This document shows, one piece after another, positions 1 through 11,085 of a DNA stretch of 64,000 nt; position 1 is the stretch's first letter, and the number at the start of each line of letters is the position of its first letter. A program made the position numbers and the translations under genes. Under the pieces are notes generated by a model. That model saw only the letters and a program-made list of their open reading frames with translations, searched no databases and was not told the origin of the DNA. This DNA comes from Spirometra erinaceieuropaei. Taxonomy: Eukaryota > Platyhelminthes > Cestoda > Diphyllobothriidea > Diphyllobothriidae. Location of the stretch: positions 200,529 through 264,528 of the forward strand of contig CACRXP010000681.1 in the NCBI GenBank assembly GCA_902702965.1, written 5' to 3'.

Positions 1-280
1 TTTTATGCTGTTTTTCAATATACTACAATTGCATATTTAGGGGCATCAATAATCAACGAGAAACTTTCGAGCTAACTAAGTAGTCCTTATTACAGAGTGA
101 CTTTTGCATGCAGCCGGAAAAAAGTTCATTCGAAGGCAGGCATCACGAGTTAAATTAATTATTATGGAATTATGCTGCGTGAGGAATAGTTTTGCAAATA
201 TACCTCAGTAATATTTTCGGAACAAAAATAAATTTCAGAATTTCGGTTGACATTTCATGAGTTAGCACGCCTACTGTGCT
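1..280. mobile_element. Foldback element F1, right arm only
   Basis: This is the right arm of a long palindromic repeat family seen several times in the window. It ends near 280 with a terminal motif reading CATTTCATGAGTTAGC, followed by CTACTGTG. The same end is found at 8745-8774 and, more diverged, at 16640-16680 and 37880-37914. The internal stretch 'aagtagtc ... gcatgcagcc' also matches the right arms of those copies. The left arm lies before the window start. No coding capacity is seen, so this is a non-autonomous element. Confidence 0.6.
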
Positions 281-880
281 TAGGTGTAGTTGCAAAGCTG
301 ATTTTTATGCGACATAGTTTTATACTATTTCGGACTCTTAGGGATGTCGTTGTTCGAGTCCAATTCTTCTCGATCTTCTCTAGAAACCGCTGTCAAAAAA
401 AATTGACAATTTAAATAGCACGAATGTTCCTACAGATTTTCGATGGTTTTATAAACTTTAACATATTTTGTTGAATTCATGAACAACAATATACTTTCGT
501 TTACTCGTTTGATACTAAAATACGTTATCTTTGCATTTTATGCTCGAGGACGGAGCATAATTAAGTTTAATGACTTCGGTCATGTTTGAAACTAACGACC
601 ACCAGCAGGCCTGATAATGTGTACAATCGCAAAGGACCACGTTATGTAAATTTTGAGATATTCACGAGGAGCAACTGAATTATGCTATCGCCGGAAATTC
701 TCCGCATACTCAGGAAATAACCTGTGAATATGAGCCTTTTTCCTGCCAGTTGGTAACCTTCCAATAGGAGCAGCATTCGTATTTACAATCGTCTTATCAT
801 TAGCTTTAGGATGCGGAGGAGCAGCCTTACGGTCTAGTCGTTTTGCCCGTCAGCATTTGTCAGTGCACTTCTTAACGCCC
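281..880. other. No gene seen upstream of S1
   Basis: AT-rich sequence between foldback element F1 and the S1 promoter block. I see no open frame of note, no RNA gene and no recognisable repeat here. Confidence 0.4.
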
Positions 881-950
881 GTGACCAATGATCATGCGGC
901 AGTTTAACTCCTCGCCTCGTTGATTGCTCGAACTACAATAGCATATAAAT
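881..950 (+). promoter_or_regulatory. S1 proximal promoter: CCAAT box and TATA-like box
   Basis: A CCAAT box sits at 885-889 in the context GTGACCAATG, then TGCGGCAGTTT at 894-904 and a TATAAAT at 944-950, 29 bases before the ATG of S1 exon 1. The same order (GCGACCAATGG, then TGCGGCAGTTT, then a TATA-like stretch) occurs ahead of S7 on the other strand at 54800-54880. Shared non-coding sequence at matching distances from two ATGs supports a real promoter. Transcription start not determined. Confidence 0.5.
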
Positions 951-978
951 TGTAAATCCACATTAGTCTGACCAAAGA

Positions 979-1944
979 ATGAAAGTTCTGATCGTGTTTG
1001 TCATTTTATTTCATTGTGCGGATTGCTGTTTTTCCGCGGAAAGTAATAAGCACTTTACAAAATTTAATTTATCTCCTAACCTTTGAGAAAACTAGCAGAG
1101 AGGACTGCGCGAATTCTCTGACTCTGAACTTTTGATTTACTATGTCACATGTCGGATTCAAAATGATTGAATAAGGCAGATTCTGAGATACGTTACATAG
1201 CATCACACTAGCAGTCATTTATTCGGAAAATTTATTTTTTCGTATTTTTTAAAGATCCCTGAAACACTTTTATTTCCAGAAATACCCAAATGTCCGAGAA
1301 ATGACGGCGATATTATCCTCGAAGACGTCGCTGAATACTTTGTACATCAGGCTTATCGTTTCAGCTTTGAAAGGACTATTTCTCTGGAAGGCAGTTTACG
1401 CTTAAGCCTTAAAGTGCTTATGGAGCAGACGACTCTACAATTCAACTGCACTTACTCACGGAATGTAAGATCTGAAAAATACCTACAACATATATGTCGA
1501 TCACAAGTTCGTAGCGCCAAAATAAATGCTAAGAGGCAGGTAATATAATGAACATAGGACGTTTTCATATCATATTATATCCTACTAGTAATTGATGCAA
1601 CTAAAAAAATTATTATAAGCAACATGTAATTTTCATCCTAGTACCTACCATCCCAAAAGCTCCGGGATTTTCGGAGTACTATCGACTAATTTACTTATGA
1701 CCTGACTGCCTAAACTGTGGAGGCAATTCTTGATACCACCTATAGGAAAAAAGAAAACAAATCGCCAAATATGATTCGACTGTCTTCCTTGGAGCTTTTC
1801 AGTTCATGTACAAATGCAACTACATTTCTCGGTAAATCCGTCCATCCCAATCTACTGGAATTGCTGAATATGCAGTCCACAGACTTCTATACGTTTCTGA
1901 AGCAGGGTTTGTTTGATGTCTACGTCAACGAATGCCTTCAGTAA
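979..1944 (+). pseudogene. S1, family S secreted-protein gene, broken in exon 3
   Basis: Three exons are inferred by comparison with the other copies: 979-1042 (signal peptide), 1280-1539 and 1642-1944. Exon 1 encodes MKVLIVFVILFHCADCC, a hydrophobic leader ending in a Cys pair, and stops after one base of codon 22 at a GT donor. Exon 2 is fully open. It has KCPR near its start, a helix-like segment with VAEYFV, then FNCTY and a third Cys (HICRS), and ends at GTAATA. Exon 3 keeps the family motif NMIRLSSLEL and the C-terminal NECLQ, but has in-frame TAA codons at 1687-1689 and 1711-1713. The product would be cut about 15 residues into exon 3. Introns are 237 and 102 nt. With a 260-nt exon 2 it belongs with S6 and S7. 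Either a recent pseudogene or a gene making a short isoform; function unknown. Confidence 0.72.
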
Positions 1945-4900
1945 CTATGGGCGTGTTGAAACGATTTATGGCTAGAATGGACAGTTTTACAATAAAGCTC
2001 AACAAAGGCGTTTTATATATTAACAGAACCTATGCCCGCGTCGCTCCCAATGGCGTTTAATGCGGAATTGCATTCATAAAATTGTCTGTAACCCTTTAAG
2101 TTAATTTTACAAAATGGTAGGGAGAACTTATTCTGCCATGAGATATCAGACTGCCAAAACCCTCCACGTGCCTTTTACGCGTGTATTTGGATTGCGGACA
2201 TAAAGTCACCACGCTTTCCTTATTTTACCAATCTCAATGAGACGATGAGATTTTGGTCGTTCTAAACAAGGTGGTGGGCTCAAATGAATTTTCAGCTAAA
2301 TTGTAGCTATCTAAAATCCAAATTAAATTTTTCGCGTACTGTCACCAAATCCAGTTCAAACCGGTATGACAAAGGAATAAGTAGAATATGCGGCCGATAA
2401 GAGCAATCGAGTGTAGAGAGTGTATCTAATTTCTTCTTTGTCAACCTACCTGCCCAGCCTGCAGTAACGTGGACGTTCTTTAGCAATTGGTTGTATTCCA
2501 CTCACCTGCTATGGAGTACGCAATGATTGGAAGTTAGGAAGCATAGCCTTAACACAACACAAGGACGCACTACAGTACTGGTGATGGTCCCCCTATACAT
2601 GCTGCATAAAATGCAGGAAATATGTCATATCATTGACTACAATTCTGTAATGAAAGGTAAGGTTGTTGGATGCGGCTCTTTATACACCTGGCCGTCGATT
2701 TGTTTGCACAGAGAAGGAAATGTTCCAGAAGAAGTATATGAGTGCTAATTTTCTGAACCATTCGACATCCATTTATGATTTTCATTTTAACAACACCTTT
2801 GTATCTCATGCCAACCTGAGTTAGGCCACCAATATTATTAGAAACTAATCAAGATACCCTCCTATGTACCATCGTCATGAACACTATCCTTCCAGAGTGC
2901 GTGCTTGGTGACAATATGAAGTCAATAACTCGCCGTTCATAAGAAATGAAAGAAAACTCTGTGATGAGTGGAAAGTGAATCTTTGTTTCGAAAGATGTGC
3001 CAAAAACTGGTTTAAGTTTCTCATATCCTAAGACCGGAAACTCTACGGATAGATCGAAGGATGTAAACGTGAAAATCCGAATACCCAGTATGGGTTCGAA
3101 GAAGTAATTCAGGAGACAGCAAGTGGTTATTTCAGCAGAGCTCTAGCATTTAATGTACACCAAGTACATAATTGTCCAGACTGCTATCAAATGATCCGTT
3201 CCTATCTCATCTGGTTTGATGTGATTTAAATCTTCAACGAAATAAAAGATCGGAACAGCTACAGTGGGGTTTCTGGCTCAGGTCGACGGATAAGGCCATA
3301 ATGAGACGGCAGCCTCAGGGAGGCTTGACAATCAAAGGGAGTAATATCTCTTTTAACTTCATTCGTCTTCCTAAACAAACTGCATGTGGAGAAGATTGGC
3401 TCATGACTTCCCATGGCAATAGATTTGAGAGATGCAAAAAGCGACAAGAAAGTTCTAAATTCATTTCTGATTAATAATCTTTTTTACATGAGGCATGATG
3501 ATGTTTGTCTCTCCTAAAAGAAAAACCGACGTAACATATGTCGACTTCAGCCTCGTTTGGCTAGTTCATATTTTTCTCTGGGGTATAAGTAATGCTTGAC
3601 TAACACTGAATCAGCCCTCTCTGTCAAGGTTATACTCCCTCGGTGGTCTTAAATTCTAAGAAGAAAGAAATCCTTGATGGAAATTCACGTTCATCTAAAG
3701 ATCCCCGTCTCATGGGAGAATTTAGTGCGGAAATGATTGCTGGTACAGAAATGTCAATACTGATTCATAGGGAAGCAAACGGATGCCAAAAGAGTAACAT
3801 GTCGCAAATAGTAAATGTCAGCAATCAATATGACGATAGGGGAAATTAGCACCTGCATTTATTTAGACGGCGCTCTTTGAAAACTGCATGCATGCCCCCG
3901 GCGCAACATAATTTTATCAGAGCATGTTTGAACAAACTTTAGCTGGAATAAACTTAAGTCGGTCCCAAGTTCATGTAACTTTACGTATTCAGAATTTCCG
4001 CTGATAAAACGGAGTGTAGGTGTTCAAAACGCGAAAGTGTCGAACTTAAAATGCTCAGTTACGCGCTATGCCTAACTCCAATTAACTAATGAATCGTTAT
4101 CCAATTTCTCGTATCACTGGCAGATGACTGTTAATAAACCGCAAGATAATTTGTAGTTACACAGAACATTCACACAACCATTAGGTATCAGATCATGAGG
4201 CCGTAGGACCCCCTGCCCCGAGAAGAAATGTTTGAAAACGTTTAGTGAATTTGCAGCAGTTACTCCTAATGCGAATGACCCGGCATGCAGTAACAGTGAG
4301 GAGGAATGACGCTAGCTGCTGGATTGCTGCGTATTAGATAACGATCCAGCCACCCCTACGAGCCTGACGAGGGGAAAATCTCCGCCAAAGGGGACACAAG
4401 TGTGTGCCGCTGGCTGCTTCAGTCATGCCTCTTCGGCCGCATTTAATTACCAGAACACAATGTGCCTCCGACACCATATTTCGTCTGACGAAACACTTTG
4501 GAGATATCGGCATAAAATTTTTAACAGTCTGGCATATACTGATGCGTTTAACCTTTGCTTAGGTAAAAAAGACCTGCGATCAGCCTGTAAAAATATCTAA
4601 CCTGCCGAGTGTCTGCGGTTAGTAAGAAAGGTGAACTGCACATGCCTTGGCAGCGGGCCCATGGTCAACGATGAACTGAGCAGGTAGTCAGTTTTAATCT
4701 TTTCTAATGCCCAAAGCGAAACAATTGCAGCACAGACAGACTGGTCACGTTGTAAAGGAGTCGCATATCCTAAATCCAGAACACGAGGGCTCTTAAAGAC
4801 TTCTGCGACTCTGAATCATCCTCACAGATGATCGTGTGTGTGATTTGTCAAAAACTATATTATTGAAGAGAAACAGTCATGGCACAGTGTATTTGCCGTA

Positions 4901-6867
4901 CGGGAATGAAATGGGGATCATTTGCACTGTAAATCTGGGTCTTTTAATTAAACAACAGTATAGCGTAAACAAACAAAATAAAATTCCGATGAAAACACAA
5001 ATTAGGTTTTTGACTTTGCACGTCATAAGATGCGTTCATGTAGAAAGAGTAAGGGCTACCAAAATGTGAGTTATGCCTTAAAAAGAAACGTAACCGTACC
5101 TAATGGGGCAATTTGGCTATAAGGGGACATTTAAGCAACTAATTCTACAGTCGAATTTATTGCCACGATATGTTTGCATCAATTTATTTGCCTCGCTGGC
5201 AGCTGAAGGAAAGTAATACAGAAATATTTTTTGCACTTTTCGTGGTAGTTATCAGTATTCTTTCAAAAGGACTGCTTACGTTTATGGCGAACCGCAGTCC
5301 CATATTCAATTAGTCCCTTTTTTCAGACAAAAAATTCTCTTTGTTGTTGGATGACACGCTTAGGAGATTTCACCATCAGATGATAATACGTTTGACATAA
5401 GTTTGATTTTTTGACCTTTGGATGCGCGTGAGAATTTGATTGTGAAAATGTTATTGACGTAATCAGCGGCCGCGATCAGTAGCTGGAGTGAATTACAGAC
5501 GCCAGGCAAATTGTTTACGATCAGTTGTCCGTGAGGTTGAACAGAAAATTTAGTAATTTTCGCTTTATAGAGGGCTGAAAGTGAGCGTATTGTGGTGTGA
5601 TCAAACTGATCATCTAGTAACCTAACGGTTTTTCAAGGATTCTTAGAACATGAGTCTTACTCTCAGACTTTACTGTTACGCTAGAAGCACATTGTCACGC
5701 CACAGACCCGGAGGAAAATAAAAGATTACACCAGATTGCATCATACACCAGACCGTGCAATCATGCATAAGAATATTTGACTCTAACACGTGCATTCAGA
5801 CATTTGATATGATTCGCAGGCCGGACATTGCGAAGACGTGAGCGTTTCTGAATGGAAAAATATGAGTGATCCTGTTACTCAAGACGCAATAAAGTGTGGA
5901 AATGTATATATCGGGACGCAGGCATCCACAAAAATATAATTTTGAGCTAAATACGTTCTCTGGGAAAAGAAGAGAATTTTAGTAATAAAATTTAAAGCAA
6001 GCATAGCTTGCTTGCTTTAAATTCATTCCGGGGAAATATTGCTTCAATTGGTAAATTGTCGACGATTTTTCCTCATGTCGCCTTCAGAAATGTGCGAAAT
6101 GTTAGCTGTTTGTCGCAGATTCACTCAAGTCTAACGTCGACATCAGACAACATCATCGGCGTTTTACCTGATTCAGTTGTGCATTTAACACAAGGTCACT
6201 TTATCCTATAAAATTAGTCAAGAACATAAATGTGGGGCAAAAGTATATTTCTACAATTACTGAGGTGCACGACTCTAACTGCCTTAAATGCATTGTTTGT
6301 AACTTGTGAAATATATGTGATTTCTGAAATTTTTTTCATGGTTCTAGTTTCTCAGTGGGAGAGTTACAACGAGACAGCCTTGTGTTGTTTAGCGATACGG
6401 ACAGGCTATCATTATTGTGTGAGTCAATTTTCGTATATACTGTTATAGCGTTTGATCAGCAATCTTTCGCTCACATGTAATTTCACTGACAAACATTGGT
6501 CGAGGGTAACACTCCTCAAGGAATGAAGACGGAAATATACCTTTCAAATAAGACCAGGATGCGGACAGGCGAGCCACAGATATGAGCCCGTTCCCCTTTG
6601 GGCGAATCAGAGTAGGATGGTTAAGAGATGGACAAAACAATGAACAACACTTTTCCAACACGGAGTAATTCTGTACAGAATTATCAAATTCAAGTGCAGA
6701 GTTCCAAACAGTGACTGCATTCATCGAAGAACAAACGCAGCGTGACTGTGTGTGTAAGAGTGGAACGAAATAATGTATGGCGAAAGCAAATGTATCGAGG
6801 ATATTAGTAATATATCAGGGTGGGAGAGGACATCGGGTTGGATCCTATTTCGAAACCGTACCTGTAA
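1945..6867. other. No gene supported (about 4.9 kb)
   Basis: Short open frames occur (for example 3643-3849, 4836-5069, 6443-6724) but none shows family motifs, a signal peptide or splice-site logic. A dyad at 5995-6020 (TTTAAAGCAAGC and its complement) is the only small structure noticed. I see no RNA gene and no clear repeat copy. Confidence 0.4.
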
Positions 6868-7159
6868 GAGGTTAGGGTTTGGAGATAGGGGGTTAGGAGT
6901 CAGAGTTAGGGGTTAAGGTGAGGGGTTTGGGTTTGGGGTAAGGGGTTAGAGTTAGGGTTAGGGGTTGGAGTTAGGGTTTGGGTTGGGGGTTAGGGTTTTG
7001 GGGTTGGAGTTTGGGCTAAAGGGTTAGGCGTTGGGATTAGGGGTTAGTATTAGGGGTTAGGGACTATGGTTAGGGGTTATGGTTAGGAGGTTAGGTTGGG
7101 GTTAGTGGTTGGGTCTCGGTTTAGGGGTCAGGGGTTAGAGTAAGGGGTTAGGGTGGGGC
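6868..7159 (+). repeat. Degenerate TTAGGG-like interstitial array
   Basis: About 290 bp built from variants of GGTTAGGG, GGGGTTAGGG and GGTTTGGG, always G-rich on the plus strand. The flatworm telomere repeat is TTAGGG, so this looks like a decayed interstitial telomere-like or telomere-derived satellite. The array is bracketed by CCGTACCTG at 6857-6865 and its exact complement CAGGTACGG near 7170-7178, which suggests it sits inside a bounded repeat unit. Confidence 0.75.
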
Positions 7160-7178
7160 TTGTTTACTGCAGGTACGG

Positions 7179-7773
7179 CCACAAAATATGATCTGACAGG
7201 ACTTCGTTCTAATAAGTAGATCAGACAGTAAATGATGTTCCGTTTGAAGTCGGGAATATTGCAGTGGATCGTATGAATTCTGTGTTACTCTCGGGAGCAA
7301 CGAGGCGTCGTTCTGATTTCGCAAATGACCTGAAGTGATTTTGTCTTTCTATCTTCTTAAGAGCGCATAGAGGTTCGAATTCCGATGCCAATATCACAAC
7401 CTTGCTACACTGCTTTCTGGTATTCTCAGCAAAAATCAATAGTAATAGAACGGTCGTGGTTAAGTAAGTCCTGCTTTCTTCATCATCAAAATTTCGTACA
7501 ATGAGGGTCGTCATTCCATAACCAGCAGAAAAATCAGAACAGCAAACTCCAAAGTTTACAAACGGTTGCCGCAAGCTTTGTTCAATTTTTTGGTGCAACT
7601 ATACGTTCACAATGCGGCGACATCAGAACAAAAGCAACATGTGTTTTGCCATTGAGCATAAGTCTTTAGTCCACTCTTTATGCGCCTAAATCTGATTCCA
7701 AGACCGGCGCCTTGTATCATTAGGCATATTTCAATTCAACAGCATTCATGTAACATACGGTACTCAGGAATAT
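7179..7773. other. No gene seen
   Basis: A 125-codon frame exists on the minus strand (7221-7598) but it has no recognisable motif, no leader and no homologue elsewhere in the window, so I do not call it a gene. Confidence 0.35.
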
Positions 7774-8774
7774 GTACATTAGGTGGGCTAACTCATGAAA
7801 TGACATCCGAAATTCCGAAAGGCGTTTTCGTCTTGAAAATATTACTTCGGTAGGATTGTAAAACTAAACATTATGCAGCATAATTCTATAATAACTCAGT
7901 TACCTCAGAATGCCGCCTTTCGAATTAACTCCTTTTTGGTGGCATGAAAACCTATGCTATGCAAAAAATGACTACTTATGTAACATTCATTTTTCCCATT
8001 GATTTTCGATGCCCTTAGGAATTCAATTATATTTCATGGAAAACAGGCATATAAGTATTCTTTCTTTTGCTCATTCGATAAAAAAATTATTTTTTCTTCC
8101 AATTCTATACTCAAAGGAAGGGTATAATTAGGTTTCAAAGAAGTTTTTGATTGCGAGATTTCATTAATAGCGTGAAATGGCTGTGCATAAAACGCCATGT
8201 CTCAGTATTTACTAATGTAGCTTGTAAAGTTAACAATTTGGCTCAAATCTATTGCTTAATTTTACGAACTCCATATGGTCTCTTCGTAATACCGTAGAGA
8301 AATGTATGGTTTTCCGTACGTGGAAAATAAACGGCTTGTTGTTTATAAACGCTGAATGCAAACATAACGGCAGGTCGGATTCACAATTATCCGGGAATTG
8401 GACAGGTTTCTGAAAACCGAATTATACCCTTACTTCGAGCGTAAAATTGAAAGAACACTTAATTTTCTACCGAACGAGCAAAAGGATGAATACTTTTATG
8501 CATGTTTTTATGTAATATAATTCAATTTCTAAGTGCGTGGAAAGTCAATGAGAAAAATTTATACTTCTTAAGTAGTCACTTTAACAGACTGTGGCTTTTG
8601 CATGTGGCCAGAAAGAAGTTCATTTGGAAGCTAACATTTCGAGATAATTTAATTATTGTAGTTGTTTATTGCTTAATAATTAGTTTCACAACCCTACTTA
8701 AGCAATCTTTTCGAAACGAAAACGCATTTCGGAATTTCCGTTGACATTTCATGAGTTAGCCTACAAACTGTATG
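7774..8774. mobile_element. Foldback element F2, about 1 kb palindrome
   Basis: The left end reads GCTAACTCATGAAATG at 7787-7802 and the right end its complement CATTTCATGAGTTAGC at 8745-8760. The arms stay complementary through most of the element, for example GATTTTCGATGCCCTTAGG on the left against a diverged counterpart near 8525-8550. The centre is TTTTCCGTACGTGGAAAA near 8312-8329, itself a dyad. There is no transposase frame; the only open frame (8502-8744) is repeat sequence. Best described as a foldback/MITE-like element or hairpin repeat. Confidence 0.72.
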
Positions 8775-8949
8775 TCAGGCAAGTTACCGATACAGGAACC
8801 AGACGAAAGCTGAGCAGACGCACATTATTTAAAGACTAGATTTTTCACGTATAGACCTAGCGACTGCGAGCAACATGACTAATAGCCGGGTAAGTGGGGT
8901 AGAAAGAGTGACTCCAAAATGGGGCAGTTGACCCCTTATTCTGAAAAAA

Positions 8950-9303
8950 TAACGTTTGCTACGGCGGAGAATAGTCCATGTGTTAAGTACGGAATGATAA
9001 CAGCCACGTCATAATAAGCAAATGAAACATTGCATTTGCAAACGGAACAAGAGACTCAACCTAACTGACCTCGAATTTTGATGAGCGTTTCTATACGTGA
9101 AGTGCGCATCGAAAGCCGTCAGTCGCCTACTCACAGGTTTGCACACGGAACAGTAGCAACTGCCAGGCGCCAATCAGTAAGGTCAAAAGATACACAGGAG
9201 CCGTTTGCCGGGCCTTCTGTTCTTATTGACAGGGCAATTACAGCAAAGTGACTAGGAGATTACTCTGGACACGAATCTCCGAACATGCAGCAGCAGCAGC
9301 AGT
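8950..9303 (+). mobile_element. PLE-A remnant (GIY-YIG side), 5' piece
   Basis: The DNA aligns by eye, base for base in long runs, with the C-terminal half of the PLE-A copy at 42400-42700, running up to the region that would encode the GIY-YIG nuclease. Frames are broken throughout. It ends in a (CAG)5 run at 9288-9302 at the position where the better copies read GAACACGCTGCAG. It is followed after about 360 bp of other sequence by a second piece that restarts about 60 bp upstream of the same point. Confidence 0.5.
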
Positions 9304-9660
9304 GAGAGGTATATTACGGCACAGGTAAATATATAGCTCCAAAACGCCAGGATGCATTCCAAATCATTCTAAAAATCAAAGTCCTCGAGATTTTGGATAA
9401 ATTCAGAACCACTTAATTTTCAGTCAAAAATGCACCGTAACTTAAGTACTTGATAGATCTAAATAAAAACTGCGCAGAGTCATTTGTACGTTGTCCGTTT
9501 TGAACGTCATCTCACTGATTTGTTGGGTCGAGATTGATGGTACAAAATGCAGCTTTGGGTAAAGAATCTATTGAGATAATCAACTATTCCTGATATCCTT
9601 AAAAACGAAGAAGCTTTCGCAGTTTACTTTATTTCCACAAATTTTGTTCTCTGGGTCTAC
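9304..9660. other. Sequence between two PLE-A pieces
   Basis: AT-rich, no coding signal. It separates two PLE-A pieces that overlap by about 60-70 bp of element sequence, so it could be an insertion with a duplicated flank. Confidence 0.35.
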
Positions 9661-9730
9661 TGCTTTTAAGGACAATGTAGTTACATCGGAGCAACCAGCA
9701 CATGGCTTCGGACACAAATTGTCGAACATG

Positions 9731-9762
9731 CAACAACAGCAGCAGCAGCAGCAGCAGAAGCA
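9731..9762 (+). repeat. (CAA/CAG)n microsatellite inside PLE-A
   Basis: A run starting CAACAACAG and continuing as CAG units to about 9762. It lies at the same place in PLE-A as the (CAG)5 run at 9288-9302 in the neighbouring piece, where intact-looking copies have a short alanine/histidine coding stretch. Confidence 0.85.
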
Positions 9763-10200
9763 AGGGCCAATTTCACTGGCTGTTGAGTCGCTTTCCATTC
9801 GACGGGACTCAGCCACAACTTCAACCTGGACGAGGCCGAAATTCCAGCAAGAGGGCACGGTTGTGTGAGCTGTATACTGTTGCAGTCATGGTTCTCCGGT
9901 CCCCTGTCAATCAAGAAACGCACCCATACCGCATTTTGTGCTAAGATTTTGTCTAGGCAGAGTAACTGGCCACGCTGAAAGGCGGAGACAAATGACAGTT
10001 CCAATGACAGTGGGCCAAACTGCCGATAAATCCACAACGGCGATTACATTTGCCATAATGATTTGATTGCAGACCGATAAGCAATCATCACATCAAATAC
10101 GATCCAGTCCTACGACGATGGAGGCTGCCAATTACAGTATCTGTGCTGTTGCTTGATTTCTAAACTCAATGTGTTTCCTTTGTACTCATCAGCGATTGTT

Positions 10201-10238
10201 TCTGAGGACGGATTCGAGTGAGAATCCGAAACGTGGGC
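10201..10238 (+). ncRNA. Hammerhead-ribozyme-like motif, probably dead
   Basis: CTGAGGA at 10202-10208 fits the CUGANGA core. A 6-bp stem follows (GGATTC 10210-10215 with GAATCC 10222-10227), then GAAAC at 10228-10232. The expected cleavage triplet GUC is GTG here (10233-10235), which should abolish cleavage. One unpaired base sits between the core and the stem, as in the other two copies. PLEs of several animals are known to carry hammerhead ribozymes at their ends. Confidence 0.45.
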
Positions 10239-10479
10239 TAGTATGCCAATTGTTTTGATTATCTGCACCCGTTTATTCAAAATTTGTCAGCCCTGTTAGG
10301 GCTATTCTTTTGCATCTGTTTATGCATACGTCCATATTTTCAGTAGGGGTCGCTCACGCTCTCCGGGTCCCAAGTGTAATAGTAATGTGGGCATTCCAAG
10401 TAAAGCAAGCTAAAGGAGGATGCTGAAATCTTTTGTGGGAAAATATGCGAAGCCAGAACGGAAAAGGACAACCTCATGT

Positions 10480-10870
10480 TTCGGTTTAGAGGTAGGGCTA
10501 GTTTTAGGGTTTGGATGAATGTCAGGCTGACAATTAATTCCATTTTTAAGGGTTCCTGTTCGCGGTAGGTTTTGGATTACCGTTGAGATTCACGTTGGTT
10601 GTTAAGGTCAAGGTTAGGATCAGTGTTACGGTTGACTTTATGATAACGGCTAAGTTTGGGGTTTGGATTATGGTTAGGGCTAGTGTTCATGTTACGGTTA
10701 AGGGTTGGATTTGGGTTGGAGTTAAGGTCAAGGTTAGGGGTTAGGATTCGCGTTAGGGTTTGTCGTAGGATAGGAATTAAATGTAGTTTTCAATTTCAGG
10801 TCAACGTATGGTTTATATTTACGTTAGGATTTAGCCTTACTTTGAATTTGCGGTTAGTTTTGCTTTTGGA
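10480..10870 (+). repeat. Very degenerate TTAGGG-like repeat tract
   Basis: Many GGTTAGGG, GTTAAGG and GGTTTGG variants over about 390 bp, interrupted by unrelated bases, on the same strand as the array at 6868-7159 but far more decayed. The open frame across 10656-11000 is a by-product of the biased composition. The last 120 bp (to about 11000) is ordinary sequence. Confidence 0.6.
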
Positions 10871-11085
10871 GTACTGCTGTCCCACGTGTCCTGTCAGTCA
10901 GGTCTTTTGCGAGGATTCTAGGCTTCCTTCGGACTCGCGGCCGATTTGTCCTACATCAGTTTTCCGTTGTCGTTTCGGACTGGGCTACTTTCCCCACTAA
11001 CGATTTTAGCATCCCCCCTTCGGCTTACTTTACTTTCAATGCCGACATAGTGCTTAGACTTAGGACCCGCACAGCGTAATCGACA

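Larger units (their letters stand above)
9661..10255 (+). mobile_element. PLE-A remnant: GIY-YIG end, 3' UTR and hammerhead-like end
   Basis: This matches the 3' part of PLE-A as seen at 42640-43240. It contains a decayed GIY-YIG coding segment, then the conserved untranslated block (AGAGTAACTGGCCACGC at 9959-9975), then the terminal hairpin at 10201-10238. All frames are broken. The open frames here encoding poly-Q, poly-S or poly-A are readings of the CAG run at 9731-9762, not genes. Confidence 0.6.

Noticed and set aside
7221..7598. 125-codon minus-strand frame
   Set aside because: Longest motif-free frame outside elements, but no leader, domain, splice context or second copy supports it.
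9580..10037. Overlapping open frames giving poly-Q, poly-S, poly-A and poly-C proteins
   Set aside because: They are the different readings of one CAG microsatellite inside a dead PLE-A copy.
10656..11000. 114-codon frame
   Set aside because: Created by G/T-rich telomere-like repeats; the residues simply reflect the repeat.
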